A stretch of DNA of 64,000 nt from Pedobacter sp. AJM. Lineage in GTDB: Bacteria; Bacteroidota; Bacteroidia; Sphingobacteriales; Sphingobacteriaceae. Under the pieces are notes generated by a model. That model saw only the letters and a program-made list of their open reading frames with translations, had not been told where the DNA came from and made no database searches. Location of the stretch: the NCBI RefSeq assembly GCF_002197755.1, contig NZ_NHOT01000008.1:62001-126000 (forward strand), read 5' to 3'. Position 1 is the stretch's first letter. Every line of letters begins with the position of its first letter. Made by a program: the position numbers and the translations under genes. Below are positions 36,480 through 46,096 of this stretch, one piece after another.

Positions 36480-38366
36480 TTAAATTAATGCTACGCTTCT
36501 GCTCACAAATGCGGTTAATTCTGCACCTGTTAACATACCCTGAGCCAATAAAGCCAAATCTACAGCCTGTTTAGCCAGGTTGCTTTGTTCTTCGCCTTCA
36601 GCTTTCAGAATTTTACTTACCAATTTGTGGTTTCCATTAATGGCTACCTTGTAGTTATCAGGCATCTGACCATAGAAACCCATTCCGCCACCCATGGCCG
36701 CCATGTCTTTCATGCGGCGCATAAATTCATCCATCGTAATCGTTACCGGTAACTCATCCGGATTTAATGCAATTACCTCTACCTGCATGCCTGGTTTGGT
36801 AATTGCCTTTTCAAAAATAGCTGTTACTTCTTTAACCTGATCTTCAGATAATACATGTTCATTCACTTCATCTTTTTCAATCAGTTTATCCGCAACACTG
36901 GAATCTACCCGTTTGATCGATGTTTTTTCCAGTTTTTGCTCCATCTGGTTAATAAAGTGATTGTCTATTGGTGAATCTAATACCAGAACATCATAATCTT
37001 TCTTATTAGCCGATTGAATAAATGCATCTTGTTTGGCTGCATCATTTGAGTACAAATAAACTACCGTTCCGTTTTTATCGGTTTGCAGAGGTGCAACCTT
37101 TTCTTTGTATTCATTTAAGGTGAAAAGTTCATTTTTAGTGTTGCCAACCAACGCAAAATCTTTTGCCTTATCATAGAATTTATCTTCACTGATCATGCCG
37201 TATTTAACGAACAAGCCAATATCTTTCCATTTATCTTCAAAAGCTTTACGGTCTTTTGTAAATAACTCCGCTAATTTATCAGCAACTTTTTTAGTAATGT
37301 AGTTGTTGATTTTTTTTACATTACTATCTGCCTGTAAGAAACTGCGTGATACGTTTAACGGAATATCAGGTGAGTCAATTACACCATGAAGCAACATTAA
37401 AAACTCCGGAACAATATCCTTCACCTCATCGGTAATGAATACCTGGCGGGAATATAATTTGATTTTGTTGCGTTGCATTTCGAAATCGTTTTTCAATTTC
37501 GGGAAGTATAATACGCCGGTTAAATTAAAAGGATAATCAACATTCAGGTGAATCCAGAATAAGGGCTCTTCACTAAACGGATATAATTCGCGATAGAAGT
37601 TTAAGTAATCCTCATCTGACAAATCTGCAGGTGCTTTTGTCCAGATCGGGTTAGTGGTATTGATGATGTTATCAACTTCAACATCTTTATATTTTTTCTT
37701 TCCTTCTTCATCTTCGCCATCTTCGACAGATTCTGTCTTCGTACCAAACTGAATGGGAACAGGTAAGAATTTAGCATATTTATTCAGGATTTCCTGTAAT
37801 TTCGATTCTTCCAAAAACTCTTCTGAATCTTTATTAACATGAAGGATAATATCTGTACCCCGGGTAGTTTTGGTGCCCTCGGTTATTTCAAATTCTGTGC
37901 TGCCATCACAAACCCAGCGCGCTGGTTCTGCACCATCCTGATAAGATAAGGTTTGGATTTCTACCAAATCAGCCACCATAAATGCCGAGTAAAAACCTAA
38001 ACCAAATTTACCGATGATTTCATTGGCATCTTTAGCATCTTTAAATTTCTCTACAAACTCACTTGCGCCAGAAAATGCCACCTGGTTAATATATTTTTTA
38101 ATTTCTTCGGCAGTCATTCCCAAACCATTATCACTGATGGTGATGGTTTTAGCTTCTTTATCTACAGCCACTTTTACCAAGGGCTGTCCGACCTCGCCGT
38201 TAAACTGACCTAATGAACCCAGTCTTTTGATTTTCTGAACCGCGTCTACAGCGTTTGAAACCAACTCGCGGAGGAAAATCTCGTTATCAGAGTATAAAAA
38301 CTTTTTAATTATCGGGAAAATGTTCTCGGTGTGTATGGAGATGTTTCCTTTTTCTTGAATGCTCAT
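36480..38366 (-). CDS. htpG: Chaperone HtpG (bacterial Hsp90)
   Basis: A 628-residue cytoplasmic ATP-dependent chaperone. The N-terminal GHKL ATPase domain carries the Hsp90 motifs NAVDAVQKIK, ISDNGLGM, GKFGLGFYSAF and TRGTDIILH. The middle domain has the LFWIHLNVDYPFNLTGVLYFP and SRQVFITDE segments and the conserved VSRSFLQAD near residue 340. The C-terminus ends in the dimerisation region, without an MEEVD tail, as in other bacterial homologues. Length is normal for the family. The start ATG 38366 gives the typical N-terminus (KGNISIHTENIFPIIKKFLYS). It is monocistronic, with a terminator behind. Confidence 0.98.
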   Translation of the reverse strand: MSIQEKGNISIHTENIFPIIKKFLYSDNEIFLRELVSNAVDAVQKIKRLGSLGQFNGEVGQPLVKVAVDKEAKTITISDNGLGMTAEEIKKYINQVAFSGASEFVEKFKDAKDANEIIGKFGLGFYSAFMVADLVEIQTLSYQDGAEPARWVCDGSTEFEITEGTKTTRGTDIILHVNKDSEEFLEESKLQEILNKYAKFLPVPIQFGTKTESVEDGEDEEGKKKYKDVEVDNIINTTNPIWTKAPADLSDEDYLNFYRELYPFSEEPLFWIHLNVDYPFNLTGVLYFPKLKNDFEMQRNKIKLYSRQVFITDEVKDIVPEFLMLLHGVIDSPDIPLNVSRSFLQADSNVKKINNYITKKVADKLAELFTKDRKAFEDKWKDIGLFVKYGMISEDKFYDKAKDFALVGNTKNELFTLNEYKEKVAPLQTDKNGTVVYLYSNDAAKQDAFIQSANKKDYDVLVLDSPIDNHFINQMEQKLEKTSIKRVDSSVADKLIEKDEVNEHVLSEDQVKEVTAIFEKAITKPGMQVEVIALNPDELPVTITMDEFMRRMKDMAAMGGGMGFYGQMPDNYKVAINGNHKLVSKILKAEGEEQSNLAKQAVDLALLAQGMLTGAELTAFVSRSVALI

Positions 38367-38495
38367 ATGTAAATAAATTGTTTAATCTACTACCTGCATA
38401 TCAATGCTTGTTCCAAATGAATTTAATTGACAAAATGACAGTTGAATAGGTGCCGCCAATGAAGTTTCACATGCTGATAAATGGCCTTAAAACAA

Positions 38496-38526
38496 AAACC
38501 CAAAAAACGGTTGGTTTTTTGGGTTT
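38496..38526 (-). terminator. Hairpin terminator of the response regulator gene
   Basis: Perfect 13-bp stem AAACCCAAAAAAC / GTTTTTTGGGTTT with a 5-nt loop, 20 bp past the stop of the gene at 38547. Confidence 0.82.
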
Positions 38527-38546
38527 AAATAATATGAAGTATTGAT

Positions 38547-38939
38547 TTAGTTTAAGTGAAAACTAGGTTTATCTTCTTCTAATGAAAGAATTTTGGTGAT
38601 TTTTTTCAGGAGTACATCCATTTGAAATGGTTTCGAAAGGAAATCGTCCTGGCCGTAATTCAGTGTGGTAAAATCTTCAGGATTATAAAGGCCTGAGATC
38701 AGCAGAATTGGAATTTTGGAGGTACTTTCGATGGATTTTAACTGCTCACATAAAACACGACCATCAATATGGCCAAGTGATATGTCGAGCAAGATCAAAT
38801 CTGGTTTAAAACTCTCAATGCGGTTAAATACCTCTTCACCATCATTAAGTGACGAAACTTTGAATCCGCCGATTTCCAGTATTAATTGTATGGTTTCTAA
38901 AACCTCAATGTCATCATCTACTACCAGTATTCTTTTCAT
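38547..38939 (-). CDS. Single-domain response regulator (CheY-like)
   Basis: A 130-residue protein made only of a receiver domain. It has the acidic cluster D8-D10, the phosphoacceptor D52 (LILLDISLG), a Ser/Thr switch region (ILLISGLYN) and the lysine in FLSKPFQM. There is no output domain, so it must act through protein contacts or as a phosphate sink. No kinase gene is adjacent. It has its own terminator and is flanked by htpG downstream and by a sugar kinase gene upstream on the same strand. Confidence 0.93.
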   Translation of the reverse strand: MKRILVVDDDIEVLETIQLILEIGGFKVSSLNDGEEVFNRIESFKPDLILLDISLGHIDGRVLCEQLKSIESTSKIPILLISGLYNPEDFTTLNYGQDDFLSKPFQMDVLLKKITKILSLEEDKPSFHLN

Positions 38940-39056
38940 ATGTTCTAATCCATTTATTTGCTGCTAAAAATATAACAAAATGTATCTTGTTAAGTTTACA
39001 ATCTTAAAAATATTTTAACAATAAGTTTATACAGTCAGGGGTTTTTTAAAAAAAAA

Positions 39057-39920
39057 TCAGCTTGCCTGGCGTGCAATTCCTTCCTTCTGAAGGATGAAAT
39101 GGAAGAGATCTTCTATGGGTTTCTGCAATATTTTGCCCGCTTTGATTCCATTATCTGCTAAAACCTCCATCAGGGTATCCTGGTAATAGTAGGCTATGGA
39201 ACCCACAAAATGGCAGGGAACATCTCTGTATTTCGGATAATCCTTAATGTTGGAGTCTACAAATTCCTGGAATCCGGTTTTTAAAATATTCTGAATAAAA
39301 GGATGGTCGCAATGGCTGGCCATAAAACGGCTGAAGCCGGCCAGGTAAATATTAGGGAAAGGCTTTTGGTATACGTTAGTGATAATTTGCTCCTTATCTG
39401 CCGGGAAAGCTTTTTTGAATGCTGCAGCCAGACCTGATGGCATTTTGTTGTATAAATAAGCCAGCAATACTTTTTTGCCAAAGAAGGTGCCTGAGCCTTC
39501 ATCACCTAAAACGTAACCAAGACCGTGATGGCCATCATGAATCTTTTTGCCGTCAAAATAGCAGATATTAGATCCCGTGCCTAAGATGCAATTTAAGCCT
39601 TCTGTATTTCCGCAGGTGGCATATACCGACCCGAGCAAATCATGATCTACGGAAATAAAGGCATTTTGAAACACTTCAGATAATCCATTGGAAACCACTT
39701 CATGTTTATCAGGGGAGGAGCAACCGGCACCAAAAAAGTAAATTTCCTTTACCTGATCAGCATATTGTATTAAAGTTTCATTTTTCGAAATCAATTTCGA
39801 AATTTCCTGTTCACTCAAAAAATAGGGGTTTATTCCAGTGGTATTAAATCTTATGGTTTCGCCATTAAGATAACCCATCCAATCTGTTTTTGATGAGCCA
39901 CTATCTGCAACAAGTATCAT
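39057..39920 (-). CDS. BadF/BcrA-type sugar kinase (N-acetylglucosamine kinase-like)
   Basis: A 287-residue cytoplasmic ASKHA-fold kinase. It has the phosphate-1 motif DSGSSKTDW at residues 6-14, LGTGSNICYF near 115, GLGYVLGDEGSGTFFGKK near 135-150, and a C-terminal GSIAYYY. This pattern matches the BadF/BadG/BcrA/BcrD ATPase family members annotated as N-acetylglucosamine kinase in Bacteroidetes. It would phosphorylate an amino sugar, possibly from peptidoglycan turnover. The gene is alone, with no transporter or deacetylase beside it, so the substrate is inferred from family only. A TATATTTA box lies just in front of the ATG. Confidence 0.88.
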   Translation of the reverse strand: MILVADSGSSKTDWMGYLNGETIRFNTTGINPYFLSEQEISKLISKNETLIQYADQVKEIYFFGAGCSSPDKHEVVSNGLSEVFQNAFISVDHDLLGSVYATCGNTEGLNCILGTGSNICYFDGKKIHDGHHGLGYVLGDEGSGTFFGKKVLLAYLYNKMPSGLAAAFKKAFPADKEQIITNVYQKPFPNIYLAGFSRFMASHCDHPFIQNILKTGFQEFVDSNIKDYPKYRDVPCHFVGSIAYYYQDTLMEVLADNGIKAGKILQKPIEDLFHFILQKEGIARQAS

Positions 39921-40046
39921 GGCAATAAATATAAATATTAATTAGAGAATATTATACTTGCAATAATTTCGTTACTTCTAAATAGGGTTGATTCAATATC
40001 CGTTTACCTAATATTATTTGATTCTTATACTGATAAACCTTAAAAT

Positions 40047-40297
40047 TATTGGGTCGGCATTGGGATATCTCTGCCAAAGTCTTTAATATAACGAATCACA
40101 CTTCTTATTTCGCAATCACTTAAAGTATCCATCCTTGCTGTTTTAAAGTCTCCATTTTTGCTACCAACCTTTATGTTTTTAGTAAATGCATAATCAATTA
40201 GCTTTAGGCTATCCATAGCTGCCAGGCCTCTAAAAGTAATTGAGCCATTTTCATCTACTTTTCCATCGATTAAAGCTAAATGGCAAACTAATTTCCT
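40047..40297 (-). pseudogene. Cytochrome c C-terminal relic behind tolC
   Basis: A frame with no usable start reads KLVCHLALIDGK, then FRGLAAMDSLKLIDYAF, and near its end RMDTLSDCEIRSVIRYIKDF before a stop at 40047. The CH of a heme motif (first Cys replaced by Lys), a Met about 50 residues later and the LSDxEI...VIRYIK helix are the pattern of a class I cytochrome c. The 5' end is lost exactly where the tolC 3' end begins; the two frames overlap by about 10 bp. It covers most of the 367-bp gap between the TolC and sugar kinase genes; the remaining bases (39921-40046) show no gene. Confidence 0.6.
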
Positions 40298-41598
40298 AAA
40301 TCAATATTTCCGCTAATTTCTTTTAGTGTCGTTTCGGCTAACTTGGCTTGAAACTGCATTTCGATGAACCGATTCTGTGCTTCGATGGCATTGCGTTGGG
40401 CCTCACGCAATTCAAGCGGGGCAATGCTTCCTAAACGATATTTAGCCAGGGTAATATCTAAGTTTTCTTTAGCCAGGTCAACGTTTCGCTGTTCCAGCTT
40501 AATCAGATCCAGATAAGTACTGTAGTTTTGATAGGCCGTTAATAACTGGGAATTGACATCGAGCTTCGTTTTTTCAAAGTTGAGCTTTGACGTCTCAATA
40601 TTAATTTTCGCGTTACGCTCATTCTGGCGTTGTAAAAAACCATTAAAGATATTCAAACTGGCTGTTACACCATAGGTAAAGCCATTCGCGGCAAACTTCT
40701 GGTTAAAACCTGTCGGACTGGTACTATTGGTGCGGCTGTAGCCTGAGTTTAAACTGATGGCCGGATACCTTGCACCACGGATGGCCTTTAAATTTAATGA
40801 TGCTATCTTCTGATTGATAAATGCATTCTGTAAATCAGGATTTTGCTTTGCTGCAATTTCAGCCTGCTTGCTAAAGAGGATTCCGGTATTGACATCAATT
40901 TCATTCCCTACAGAAAACTGGCTGCTGATATCACGCACCATCAGTTGGTTTAGGCGAACCTTAGCCACCTGTAAGGCATTTTTAATTTGCAGATAACTGG
41001 AGGTATCTGTATTGTAATCTACCTGTGCTGTTAAAACATCAAGCTTTGATCCCCGGCCCAGCTGCAGTTTGGTGTTTGCGATATTGGTTCGCAAAACAGA
41101 AACATCCATGGCACTATCGGCTGCTACCAGCAATTGTTGCTGCCGTACAACATCATAATAGGCGGTAATTACATCCGAAACCGTAGTTAAAATATTAAGT
41201 CTGGCGTTTACCTCTCCTTGTTTTTGCAGTTCTTTTAAACGATCATAATTGGCGAACATGGTAAAACCATCAAAAATGGTCCAGTTTAAATCTGCACCCA
41301 AATCGTTATTTGTACTTCTTGCACCGCGGATAACCCGGTCTTCTCCGGTAACCGGAGTTTGGCGGGTATTCTGAATACTTCCGCCATTGCTGTATGTTCC
41401 GATTACATTGGGCAACATGCCTGCATTGCCAATATTGGCATTGTTCCGGGTAATAGACAGATCATTCCTGCTGATTTTAATGTCGTAATTGTTTTGCAAA
41501 GCAACCGTAATGGCTTCCTGCAAACTGAGCTTTTCCTGTGCAAATCCTGAAATTGACAGGCTTAAAAGGATGATGAATGTTTTGATCTTTATGCTCAT
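40288..41598 (-). CDS. TolC-family outer-membrane efflux protein
   Basis: A 436-residue protein with a signal peptide (MSIKIKTFIILLSLSISGFAQ) and the two-repeat TolC/OEP layout: an N-terminal LSLQEAITVALQNNYDIKISRNDL segment, long amphipathic helices with Gln-rich stretches, and the repeat near residue 365 (RNVDLAKENLDITLAKYRLGSI). It forms the outer-membrane channel of the tripartite pump encoded just upstream. The stop of the RND gene lies 1 bp before this start, so all three genes are one operon. Its 3' end overlaps a cytochrome c relic. Confidence 0.95.
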   Translation of the reverse strand: MSIKIKTFIILLSLSISGFAQEKLSLQEAITVALQNNYDIKISRNDLSITRNNANIGNAGMLPNVIGTYSNGGSIQNTRQTPVTGEDRVIRGARSTNNDLGADLNWTIFDGFTMFANYDRLKELQKQGEVNARLNILTTVSDVITAYYDVVRQQQLLVAADSAMDVSVLRTNIANTKLQLGRGSKLDVLTAQVDYNTDTSSYLQIKNALQVAKVRLNQLMVRDISSQFSVGNEIDVNTGILFSKQAEIAAKQNPDLQNAFINQKIASLNLKAIRGARYPAISLNSGYSRTNSTSPTGFNQKFAANGFTYGVTASLNIFNGFLQRQNERNAKINIETSKLNFEKTKLDVNSQLLTAYQNYSTYLDLIKLEQRNVDLAKENLDITLAKYRLGSIAPLELREAQRNAIEAQNRFIEMQFQAKLAETTLKEISGNIDLGN

Positions 41599-41599
41599 C

Positions 41600-44500
41600 T
41601 TAATGTGCTGTGTTTAAGGCTTCTTCTTCGAAGCGATGCGCATCTTTTAATTGTTTGTTGGGTTTGTACGGCTTTGCCCAATAGGAATATATGGCTGGAA
41701 TAACAAACAGTGTTAGTATCAGTGAAAACATCGTTCCGCCAACAATCACCGTTCCCATACTCATCCTGCTTTTTGCTGCAGCACCCAAAGCCAAAGCAAT
41801 AGGCAGGGCACCAATGGCAATGGCTAAACTTGTCATCAAAATCGGCCGCAAACGCGAAACAGATGCCTCGCGGATGGCTTCTGCAATGGGGACGCCTTTT
41901 TCTTTCAACTGATTGGCAAACTCTACTATCAGGATACCATTTTTCGTTACCAGGCCAATCAGCATAATGGTTCCGATCTGGCTGAAGATATTCCAGCTCT
42001 GACCACATAACCACAGCGATAAGAACGCGCCTGCAACTGCCATTGGTACGGTCAGAATAATGATGATCGGATCTTTGAAACTTTCAAACTGTGCTGAAAG
42101 AATGAGGTAAACCAATAACAGGGCTAAGCCGAAAGCGAAAAAAGTGTTTGAAGAACTTTCCTTAAAATCCCGTGATTCGCCACTTAAATCTGTTGAAAAA
42201 GTTTCATCCAGGATTTTTGCTGAAATGGCGTCCATCGCATCAATCCCTTCACCTATACTTTTGCCAGGGGCCAATCCTGCAGATACGGTAGCGGCAATAA
42301 AACGGTTGTTCCGGTATAATTGCGGCGGACTGCTTTCTTCTTTCGCTGTCACCAGGTTGTCCAGCTGTACCAGTTCACCTTTATCGCTACGCACATACAC
42401 AGAACTTAAATCCAGCGGATCTTTCCTGTCGCCACGGTCAAACTGACCGATAACCTGGTATTGTTTTCCATTCATAAAGAAATACGAAAAACGTTGTCCG
42501 CTTAAACCTAAGTTCAGGGTTTGTGCAATGGCAGAGATAGAAACACCCAGGTTTTTAGCCTTATCCCTGTCAATGGTGAGGTTAATTTCTGGTTTATTAA
42601 ATTTCAGGTTAACATCAGAAACGGTAAAGGTTGGATCTTTTGCCACTGCATCCATAAACAAAGGGATTTTCTCTCTTAGTTTGTCAAAATTTTGTGCCTG
42701 AATGATATAGCTGATTGGTAAGCCACCCCTGCGGCCTACGGAAATAGTGGGTTGCTGGTTAACAATTGTTTTTCCTTCACTGTATTTTTTGGTAATTCTG
42801 GTCAGCATATCAGCGATGTCTTTTTGCGATCGCTCCCGGTCTTCAGGATTAACCAATCCCATCCTTACAAAACCGGAATTTACCGAACCGGAACCTCCAA
42901 ACCCAGGTGAGGTAATGGTGATGTTCACGTTTTTCTCTGGAACAGAATCAATAACCAGCTGATTCAGTTTCATGATAAACTGATCAGTATAGGCAAAAGA
43001 TGAGCCTTCGGGTGTGGTTGCACTGATGTTAATGGCACTTCTGTCATCATAAGGCGCAGTTTCTTTAGGTAGCAGTTTCCAGAATAGAAAAATCAGTCCC
43101 ATACAAACCACAATGATGGGAATGGAAAGCCATCGGCGATCTAAGAATTTATTCAGGTTTGATGCATATGAATCATTTAACTTAACAAAATAAGGCTCCG
43201 TCCAATTGTAGAATCTGGAAGGCTTATGTCCGCCCGGTTTCATTAAATAAGCATTTAACATTGGGGTAAGGGTAAGCGATACGAATGCCGAAATTAAAAC
43301 GGCTGCGCCAATTACCACGCCAAATTCTCGGAACAATCGCCCTACAAAGCCTTGTAAAAAGATTACTGGTAAAAATACCGCTGCCAGGGTAATGGAAATG
43401 GAAATTACTGCAAAGAAAATTTCATTTGAGCCTTTAATCGCTGCTTCAAAAGGCGACATGCCTTCTTCAACTTTCTTAAAAATATTTTCGGTCACTACAA
43501 TACCATCATCAACCACCAGCCCCGTGGCCAGCACAATAGCCAGTAAGCTTAAAACATTGATGGAAAAGCCGAAGGCATACATAATAAAGAAGGTAAAAAC
43601 CAATGATACCGGGATATCAATGAGTGGCCGGAAAGCAATGGCCCAGTCTCTGAAAAACAGGTAGATGATCAGAATCACCAGTAGGAGTGATAAACCAATT
43701 GTTTCGGCAACTTCCGTTACCGAACGTTTGATGAAAAGCGTATTATCCAGGGCAACTTTTAGTTTAATATCCTGGGGAATATCAGCTTTTAACTTATCAA
43801 AACGTTTATAAAATTCTTTGCTGATGTCAAGATAATTGGCGCCGGGTTGAGGGATAATGGCTACTGCAACCATGGGCTTGCCGGATTCCCTTAAAATGGT
43901 TTCTTCATTTTCCGGACCCAAAACAGCATAACCCACATCTTTTAATTTGACGACCTGGTTACTGTCTGATTTTAAAATCAGGTTGTTGAACTGGTTTTCA
44001 TCGGTTAACTTCCCAAGCGTCTTAACCGTTAATTCTGTGGTGGCACCGGTAATTTTTCCTGAAGGTAATTCTACATTTTCATTATCTAATGCTGTTACAA
44101 TATCCTGTGAAGTTAAACCATATGCGCTGAGTTTGTTGGGGTCCATCCAGATTCGCATGGCGTATTTCCGCTGGCCCTGAATCTGCACACTACTTACGCC
44201 CGGAATGGTTTGAATCCGGTCGGCAATTACATTTTCGGCAAAATCACTCAATTCCAGCGTATTTCTTTTGTCGCTTTGAATGGTCATGGATAAAATCGGA
44301 TCGGAGTTTGCATCTGCTTTGCTTACCACAGGTAAACCGTCAATGTCTTTTGGCAACGTTCTGCCGGCCTGCGAAACTTTATCCCGGACATCATTCGCTG
44401 CCTCTTCAATATTCTTATCCAGGTTAAACTCAATGGTGATATTACTGGTACCCTGATTACTGGAAGAGGAGATATTCCGGATCCCATCAATGGAATTGAT

Positions 44501-44710
44501 GGATTTTTCTAAAGGTTCTGTAATCTGCGATTCAATAATATCAGAATTGGCACCGGGGTAAGAAGTTCTCACTGATACAACTGTTGGGTCAATGGAAGGA
44601 TATTCCCTTACACCCAGGAAGGTATAGCCGATAATGCCGAAAAGCACAATCAGCAAGTTCATTACGATAGCCAGTACAGGCCTCTTTATACTCGTGGTAG
44701 AAATACTCAT
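41600..44710 (-). CDS. RND efflux permease (HAE1/AcrB-like)
   Basis: A 1036-residue inner-membrane protein with the 12-helix RND layout and two large periplasmic loops. The start RPVLAIVMNLLIVLFGIIGY is typical; ATGLVVDDGIVVTENI in TM4 carries the proton-relay aspartate pair (DD near residue 400). Other family features are SIDPTVVSVRTSYPGAN, the IDGIRNISSSS region and TKNGILIVEFANQ near residue 935. It exports drugs or other small molecules by proton exchange, working with the HlyD-type adaptor and TolC-like channel on either side. Spacing to the adaptor is 2 bp. Substrate cannot be read from sequence. Confidence 0.97.
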   Translation of the reverse strand: MSISTTSIKRPVLAIVMNLLIVLFGIIGYTFLGVREYPSIDPTVVSVRTSYPGANSDIIESQITEPLEKSINSIDGIRNISSSSNQGTSNITIEFNLDKNIEEAANDVRDKVSQAGRTLPKDIDGLPVVSKADANSDPILSMTIQSDKRNTLELSDFAENVIADRIQTIPGVSSVQIQGQRKYAMRIWMDPNKLSAYGLTSQDIVTALDNENVELPSGKITGATTELTVKTLGKLTDENQFNNLILKSDSNQVVKLKDVGYAVLGPENEETILRESGKPMVAVAIIPQPGANYLDISKEFYKRFDKLKADIPQDIKLKVALDNTLFIKRSVTEVAETIGLSLLLVILIIYLFFRDWAIAFRPLIDIPVSLVFTFFIMYAFGFSINVLSLLAIVLATGLVVDDGIVVTENIFKKVEEGMSPFEAAIKGSNEIFFAVISISITLAAVFLPVIFLQGFVGRLFREFGVVIGAAVLISAFVSLTLTPMLNAYLMKPGGHKPSRFYNWTEPYFVKLNDSYASNLNKFLDRRWLSIPIIVVCMGLIFLFWKLLPKETAPYDDRSAINISATTPEGSSFAYTDQFIMKLNQLVIDSVPEKNVNITITSPGFGGSGSVNSGFVRMGLVNPEDRERSQKDIADMLTRITKKYSEGKTIVNQQPTISVGRRGGLPISYIIQAQNFDKLREKIPLFMDAVAKDPTFTVSDVNLKFNKPEINLTIDRDKAKNLGVSISAIAQTLNLGLSGQRFSYFFMNGKQYQVIGQFDRGDRKDPLDLSSVYVRSDKGELVQLDNLVTAKEESSPPQLYRNNRFIAATVSAGLAPGKSIGEGIDAMDAISAKILDETFSTDLSGESRDFKESSSNTFFAFGLALLLVYLILSAQFESFKDPIIIILTVPMAVAGAFLSLWLCGQSWNIFSQIGTIMLIGLVTKNGILIVEFANQLKEKGVPIAEAIREASVSRLRPILMTSLAIAIGALPIALALGAAAKSRMSMGTVIVGGTMFSLILTLFVIPAIYSYWAKPYKPNKQLKDAHRFEEEALNTAH

Positions 44711-44712
44711 AT

Positions 44713-45792
44713 CTATTGTTTAACCAGATGAACTTTTACCGGTGCATCTTGCTTTAGTGCCATTGAACCGGTGGTCAGTACGGTATCACCAACATTTAAA
44801 CCTGATGTTATGACTATATTTTCATCAGTACGCGTCCCTGCTTCTACTTTTACCTCCTTCGCCTTGCCATTTTTCTGGATATATACAATCTTTCCCTTTA
44901 AAACCGGCACAACAGCCTGGTTAGGAATCAGGATTGCATTTTGCAAGGTATTTAAGGCCAGTTTGATTTTGGCGAAAGATCCGGGCAATAAAGCATTATC
45001 GGCATTTGGTGCCAAAGCCCTGATTTGTAAAGTTCTGGTGGCAGCATTAATTCCGGGCTCTATGGCATACACTTTTCCGGTATTTTCCTTAGCTGATCCA
45101 TCAGTAGTAAAGGTAATGGTTGAACCGGATTTGATTTGACCCGCATATTTCTCCGGAATGGAAAAGGTAATTTTAATGGGATTGGTACTCACCAGATTGG
45201 CTATTACGGTTGATGGCGTGATATAAGTGCCCTCAGAGATGCTGCGCAAACCGATTCTTCCGGAAAATGGGGCCCGGATGGTGGCTTTCGCCAGCTGAGC
45301 CCTAACCAATTGTGATTGCGACTGCAACGACCTGGAATCGGCCAGGGAAGTATCATATTCTTCCTGACTGATCGCACCTTTTTCCAATAGCTGTTTAGCC
45401 CGGTTCTCATTTGTCCCGGAAAGTTTTTGTTTCGTAATGGCTTCCTGCAACTGTGCCTGGAGATCCCTGTCGTTTATTTTAACCAATACACTGCCCTTAG
45501 TTACCTGAGTGCCTTCTTTAAAATAGATGCCTGTTACCAGACCCGAGATTTCACTTTTTAAAACAACAGATTCATTGGCGTCAATGGCGCCAGTTACTTC
45601 CAGATCGTTATCAAAAGAGGTTGGTTTTACTATAATTCCGTCAACAACCAGTGCTGGATTTTTAGAATTGCCACTTTTACCGGTTGTACCCGCACCTTTT
45701 CCATCTATTTTTTTGTTTGCGTTAACTCTGTAATAAACCAGATAGGCCAAGCCCAGAGCCAAAACAGCATAGATAATATACCTTTTCTTCAT
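44713..45792 (-). CDS. RND efflux membrane fusion protein (HlyD/AcrA-like)
   Basis: I chose ATG 45792 (MKKRYIIYAVLALGLAYLVYY) rather than 45825, because it starts the membrane anchor directly. The 359-residue product has a lipoyl/biotinyl-like half at about 70-95 (SEISGLVTGIYFKEGTQVTKGSVL), a short helical hairpin at about 105-150, the second lipoyl half (ATIRAPFSGRIGLRSISEGTYI), and a beta-barrel domain. It bridges the RND pump and the TolC channel in the periplasm. It is the first gene of the three-gene operon. The 270 bp in front (45826-46096) hold only low-complexity word-like sequence, with no regulator gene. Confidence 0.95.
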   Translation of the reverse strand: MKKRYIIYAVLALGLAYLVYYRVNANKKIDGKGAGTTGKSGNSKNPALVVDGIIVKPTSFDNDLEVTGAIDANESVVLKSEISGLVTGIYFKEGTQVTKGSVLVKINDRDLQAQLQEAITKQKLSGTNENRAKQLLEKGAISQEEYDTSLADSRSLQSQSQLVRAQLAKATIRAPFSGRIGLRSISEGTYITPSTVIANLVSTNPIKITFSIPEKYAGQIKSGSTITFTTDGSAKENTGKVYAIEPGINAATRTLQIRALAPNADNALLPGSFAKIKLALNTLQNAILIPNQAVVPVLKGKIVYIQKNGKAKEVKVEAGTRTDENIVITSGLNVGDTVLTTGSMALKQDAPVKVHLVKQ

Positions 45793-46071
45793 GTTTATAT
45801 TTGTGTAGTACCCCTTAACCTGCACTAATGTTATTTTAATGCCTGCTAATAGAGTGTAAAAATATCCAAATAGTTTAGTCCTAAATTTGTTGTATTAAGG
45901 ATGTTACTTAGCTTTGAGTATTTATTCCTGAGTCTTCATTCCATCGTCTTTAGTAGACTTGCGACTGCAGACTTTGTACTCAAGACTATCAGCTCATGAC
46001 TTCAAACTAAAAACTCCCAACAATTTTACACCTCTTCGCCGTTTTTAATTCGAAAAACTAAGCAATAAATA

Positions 46072-46079
46072 TAAATTTG
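46072..46079 (+). promoter_or_regulatory. Bacteroidetes -7 box TAAATTTG
   Basis: Exact TAnnTTTG match 17 bp before ATG 46097. It argues against using GTG 46079, which overlaps the box, as start codon. The -33 element is not clear. Confidence 0.5.
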
Positions 46080-46096
46080 TGGCAAATCACATTAAT

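Noticed and set aside
41595..42014. 139-codon minus-strand ORF inside the RND gene
   Set aside because: It is the same strand but a different frame of the RND permease; the permease frame is well supported.
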